This document shows, piece after piece, positions 62,029 through 64,000 of a stretch of DNA of 64,000 bases. Source of the DNA: JBGVSA01 sp041807905 (GTDB taxonomy: Bacteria > Pseudomonadota > Gammaproteobacteria > Burkholderiales > Rhodocyclaceae); contig NZ_JBGVSA010000020.1 in assembly GCF_041807905.1 (NCBI RefSeq), positions 1 to 64,000 on the forward strand. Direction: 5' to 3'. The position numbers and the translations under genes were made by a program. Every line of letters starts with the position of its first letter. Positions within the stretch are counted from its first letter, which is position 1. Under the pieces are notes generated by a model. It saw only the letters and a list, made by a program, of their open reading frames with translations. It searched no databases and was not told the DNA's origin.

Positions 62029-64000
62029 ATGCCGCACCCGTTCACTCAGCGCGCCTCTTATAGATTCCTGCGCCGCTTCAAACCGTTCGTCCCTGTACTT
62101 GGTTTATTGGCAGCGTCGGGCTGCGCGACCAGCGATTGGCTCACCGGTTCGCGCATCGACGTTCCCGCGCGGGCGCGAGACACCGAAGTGGAAACGCGGG
62201 AGCTCGACGGCAGTGGCGTTGCTGCGCGCCCGCGGACCGCGACGACGCCGTCTCTGCCGCCGTCGCGAAAGGCGAACCAGCAATCCGCTCTGCCGCCCTA
62301 CAAAGAACCTGACACGCCGGGGTCGGAGGCCAGCGTCGTGTTCAATGCCATGCCGCTGCCGCAGTTCATCGACTCGGTGTTCGGCGTCGTCCTCAAAAAG
62401 ACCATCAACATCGATCCGCAGGTCCAACAGCGGCGCGATTTGGTAACCATGCGGAGCGGCAAACCGCAAAAGCCGAGTGAACTTTACGAGGCGGCAAAGA
62501 CCGTTCTTCGTGCATACGGGGTGACCATCCAGGAGCTCCCCGGCGTCACGCGGTTCGTGCTGGACAACGCAGACGTGGGCTCATTACCGGAGATCCGGCG
62601 CGGGCGTGCCTTGCCGGAAGTCCCCGATGCTGTGCGCCCAATCTTCTATCTGGCCGAGCTCGAGAACACAAGCGCACAGCAGGCGGTGAGCTGGTTGCGC
62701 ACGACATTCCAGAACAAGGTCACCCTGCAGGAAGACAACGCCCGCAACGCGATCATGATCAGCGGAGCGCAGCAGAACGTGAATGCGGCGCTACAGGCAT
62801 TGGGTGTGCTGGACCAACCGCTCATGCGGGGGCGCACCGGTGTTCGCCTGTCTCCGGTCTACTGGTCGGCTGAAGAGCTTTCCCGACGGCTCAATGACAT
62901 CCTGGTAGCGGAGGGCTACTACTCGTCGATGCAGACGGGCTCAAACGCGCCGGTACTGATGATTCCAGTGCCCGCAGTGAACTCAGTGATCGTCTTCGCC
63001 AACAATCAGCAAGTGATCGATCACATCGTCAAATGGGTTGAGCAACTCGATCAACCGACTCAGGCGCGCAACGGCAATTACTTCATCTACCCCGTCCGGC
63101 ATGCGGACGCCTCCGACATTGCTCAAACGCTCTCCGCCGTCATGGGCGGCGGACAGTCTTCAAGCATTGCAGCCGCGGCTGCTGGCTCGGCGGGCGCAGC
63201 AAGCGCGCCCGCATCGACGCGCTCCGGTCGCGCGGTGGTCGACAAGGCATCCAATTCGATCATCGTTCAGGCGTCGGCGGCCGAGTACCAGCAGTGGTTC
63301 GGTCTTTTGAAGGAACTCGATCGTCCTGCGAAGAGTGCGCTGGTGTCGGTCTCGGTGGCCGAAATCAGCCTGAACGAATCCGAGCAGCTTGGTTTTCAGT
63401 GGTTTCTCAACGCTATCAAGATCGGCGGCCTGAGCGGTTCCATGGCCCTGTCCAAACTCGCGGTTCCCAATGCGGGGCTCGCACTGCGGCTCTATGGCTC
63501 CGAGGCATCGCCGATCGTGTTGTTCAACGCCCTGGCCAGCACGGCACGCGTTCACATGCTGTCCAATCCAACCATTCTGACGCGTAGTGGCGAGACGGCA
63601 ACCATCCAGGTCGGGCAGGAGGTCCCTGTCATCACCAGCCAGCAAAGCGATGCCAATACGAACTCATCGAATGGCGGTGTGCTACAGACAATCCAGTACA
63701 GGAATACCGGCATCATATTGACCGTGCGCCCAGTCGTTCATGCCGGTGGCCGCATTGATCTCGACATCAGCCAGGAGGTCAGCGCAGCCATCCAAGGTGC
63801 CGCAGGCGGCGCGCTATCGCCCAGCATCTCGCAACGAAAGATCCAGACAAAGCTCACCGCGATGGATGGCAACACTATCGTCCTCGGTGGCCTGATGAGC
63901 GATCAACGCAACAACACCGATTCGGGCATCCCGTGGTTGAAGGACATCCCCGCCATCGGCTACGCCTTCAAGAGCGGTACAAACGCCACCGACCGCACCG
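62029..64000 (+). CDS. gspD: GspD-type secretin, 3' end beyond window
   Basis: At least 657 residues are encoded; the frame is open at the window end. A lipoprotein-type signal peptide (VLGLLAASGCATS, lipid Cys about residue 31) suggests self-piloting to the outer membrane. Then come N0 (about 105-185, FNAMPLPQFIDSVFGVVLKK), N1 (YLAELENTSAQQAVSWLRTTF), N2 (VYWSAEELSRRLNDILVAEG), N3 (YPVRHADASDIAQTLSAVMGGG with a G/A/S-rich insert) and the secretin core (VSVAEISLNESEQLGFQWFL, VGQEVPVITSQQ, GNTIVLGGLMSD). It would form the outer-membrane channel of the secretion or pilus machine assembled by the three upstream genes. Confidence 0.88.
   Translation, partial: MPHPFTQRASYRFLRRFKPFVPVLGLLAASGCATSDWLTGSRIDVPARARDTEVETRELDGSGVAARPRTATTPSLPPSRKANQQSALPPYKEPDTPGSEASVVFNAMPLPQFIDSVFGVVLKKTINIDPQVQQRRDLVTMRSGKPQKPSELYEAAKTVLRAYGVTIQELPGVTRFVLDNADVGSLPEIRRGRALPEVPDAVRPIFYLAELENTSAQQAVSWLRTTFQNKVTLQEDNARNAIMISGAQQNVNAALQALGVLDQPLMRGRTGVRLSPVYWSAEELSRRLNDILVAEGYYSSMQTGSNAPVLMIPVPAVNSVIVFANNQQVIDHIVKWVEQLDQPTQARNGNYFIYPVRHADASDIAQTLSAVMGGGQSSSIAAAAAGSAGAASAPASTRSGRAVVDKASNSIIVQASAAEYQQWFGLLKELDRPAKSALVSVSVAEISLNESEQLGFQWFLNAIKIGGLSGSMALSKLAVPNAGLALRLYGSEASPIVLFNALASTARVHMLSNPTILTRSGETATIQVGQEVPVITSQQSDANTNSSNGGVLQTIQYRNTGIILTVRPVVHAGGRIDLDISQEVSAAIQGAAGGALSPSISQRKIQTKLTAMDGNTIVLGGLMSDQRNNTDSGIPWLKDIPAIGYAFKSGTNATDRT

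Overview
The window is a GC-rich (about 60 %) stretch of a bacterial chromosome around the replication origin. Gene content and order point to a betaproteobacterium, most likely near Rhodocyclales/Nitrosomonadales. The evidence is rpmH-rnpA-yidD-yidC-mnmE divergent from dnaA-dnaN-gyrB, mnmG-rsmG-parA-parB upstream of atpIBEFHAGDC, and a DUF971/ubiE/Tim44/ubiJ cluster. This placement is an inference from synteny; no 16S gene is present.

Layout. 1-5.6 kb: the 3' end of an IS3-type transposase joined to a type I restriction-modification operon (hsdR-hsdM-hsdS, minus strand) whose hsdS is cut in its second target-recognition domain. 5.7-12.7 kb: gyrB, dnaN and dnaA (minus) and rpmH, rnpA and yidD (plus). 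The dnaA-dnaN gap is AT-rich and holds two diverged copies of one segment about 365 bp apart. 12.7-15.7 kb: yidC and mnmE. 15.7-18.1 kb: frmR-frmA-fghA formaldehyde detoxification operon with a perfect inverted-repeat operator. 18.1-21.3 kb: a small unknown gene, a TSUP permease bracketed by two parS-like sites (one inside a terminator palindrome), ahpC-ahpD and gluconokinase. 21.4-26 kb: mnmG, rsmG, parA, parB, cupin. 26-29.4 kb: a DUF4197 protein, a secreted CBM-like protein and an LplT-PlsC fusion. 29.7-36.8 kb: the complete F1Fo ATP synthase operon with a clear promoter and terminator.

36.8-41.8 kb: ubiquinone-linked genes (ubiJ, Tim44-like, ubiE, DUF971) split by an MFS transporter and an M23 peptidase, with no ubiB in view. 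41.9-48.8 kb: SMP-30 lactonase, GNAT, TonB, RNase II-family exonuclease, RarD, YqiA and UppP. 49-53.3 kb: a Cache-domain histidine kinase/NarL regulator pair, MOSC protein, PIN protein and MscS channel. 53.3-59.3 kb: a polysaccharide operon (hexapeptide acyltransferase, Wzm, Wzt with sugar-binding tail, and a 1069-residue methyltransferase-WbsX-RgpF protein). 59.6-64 kb, divergent from it: a GspL/M/C/D-like set whose secretin runs off the window.

The two parS-like sites lie 5-6 kb from parAB and 7-10 kb from dnaA, so they form a plausible origin-proximal segregation centromere. No tRNA, rRNA or CRISPR array was seen.
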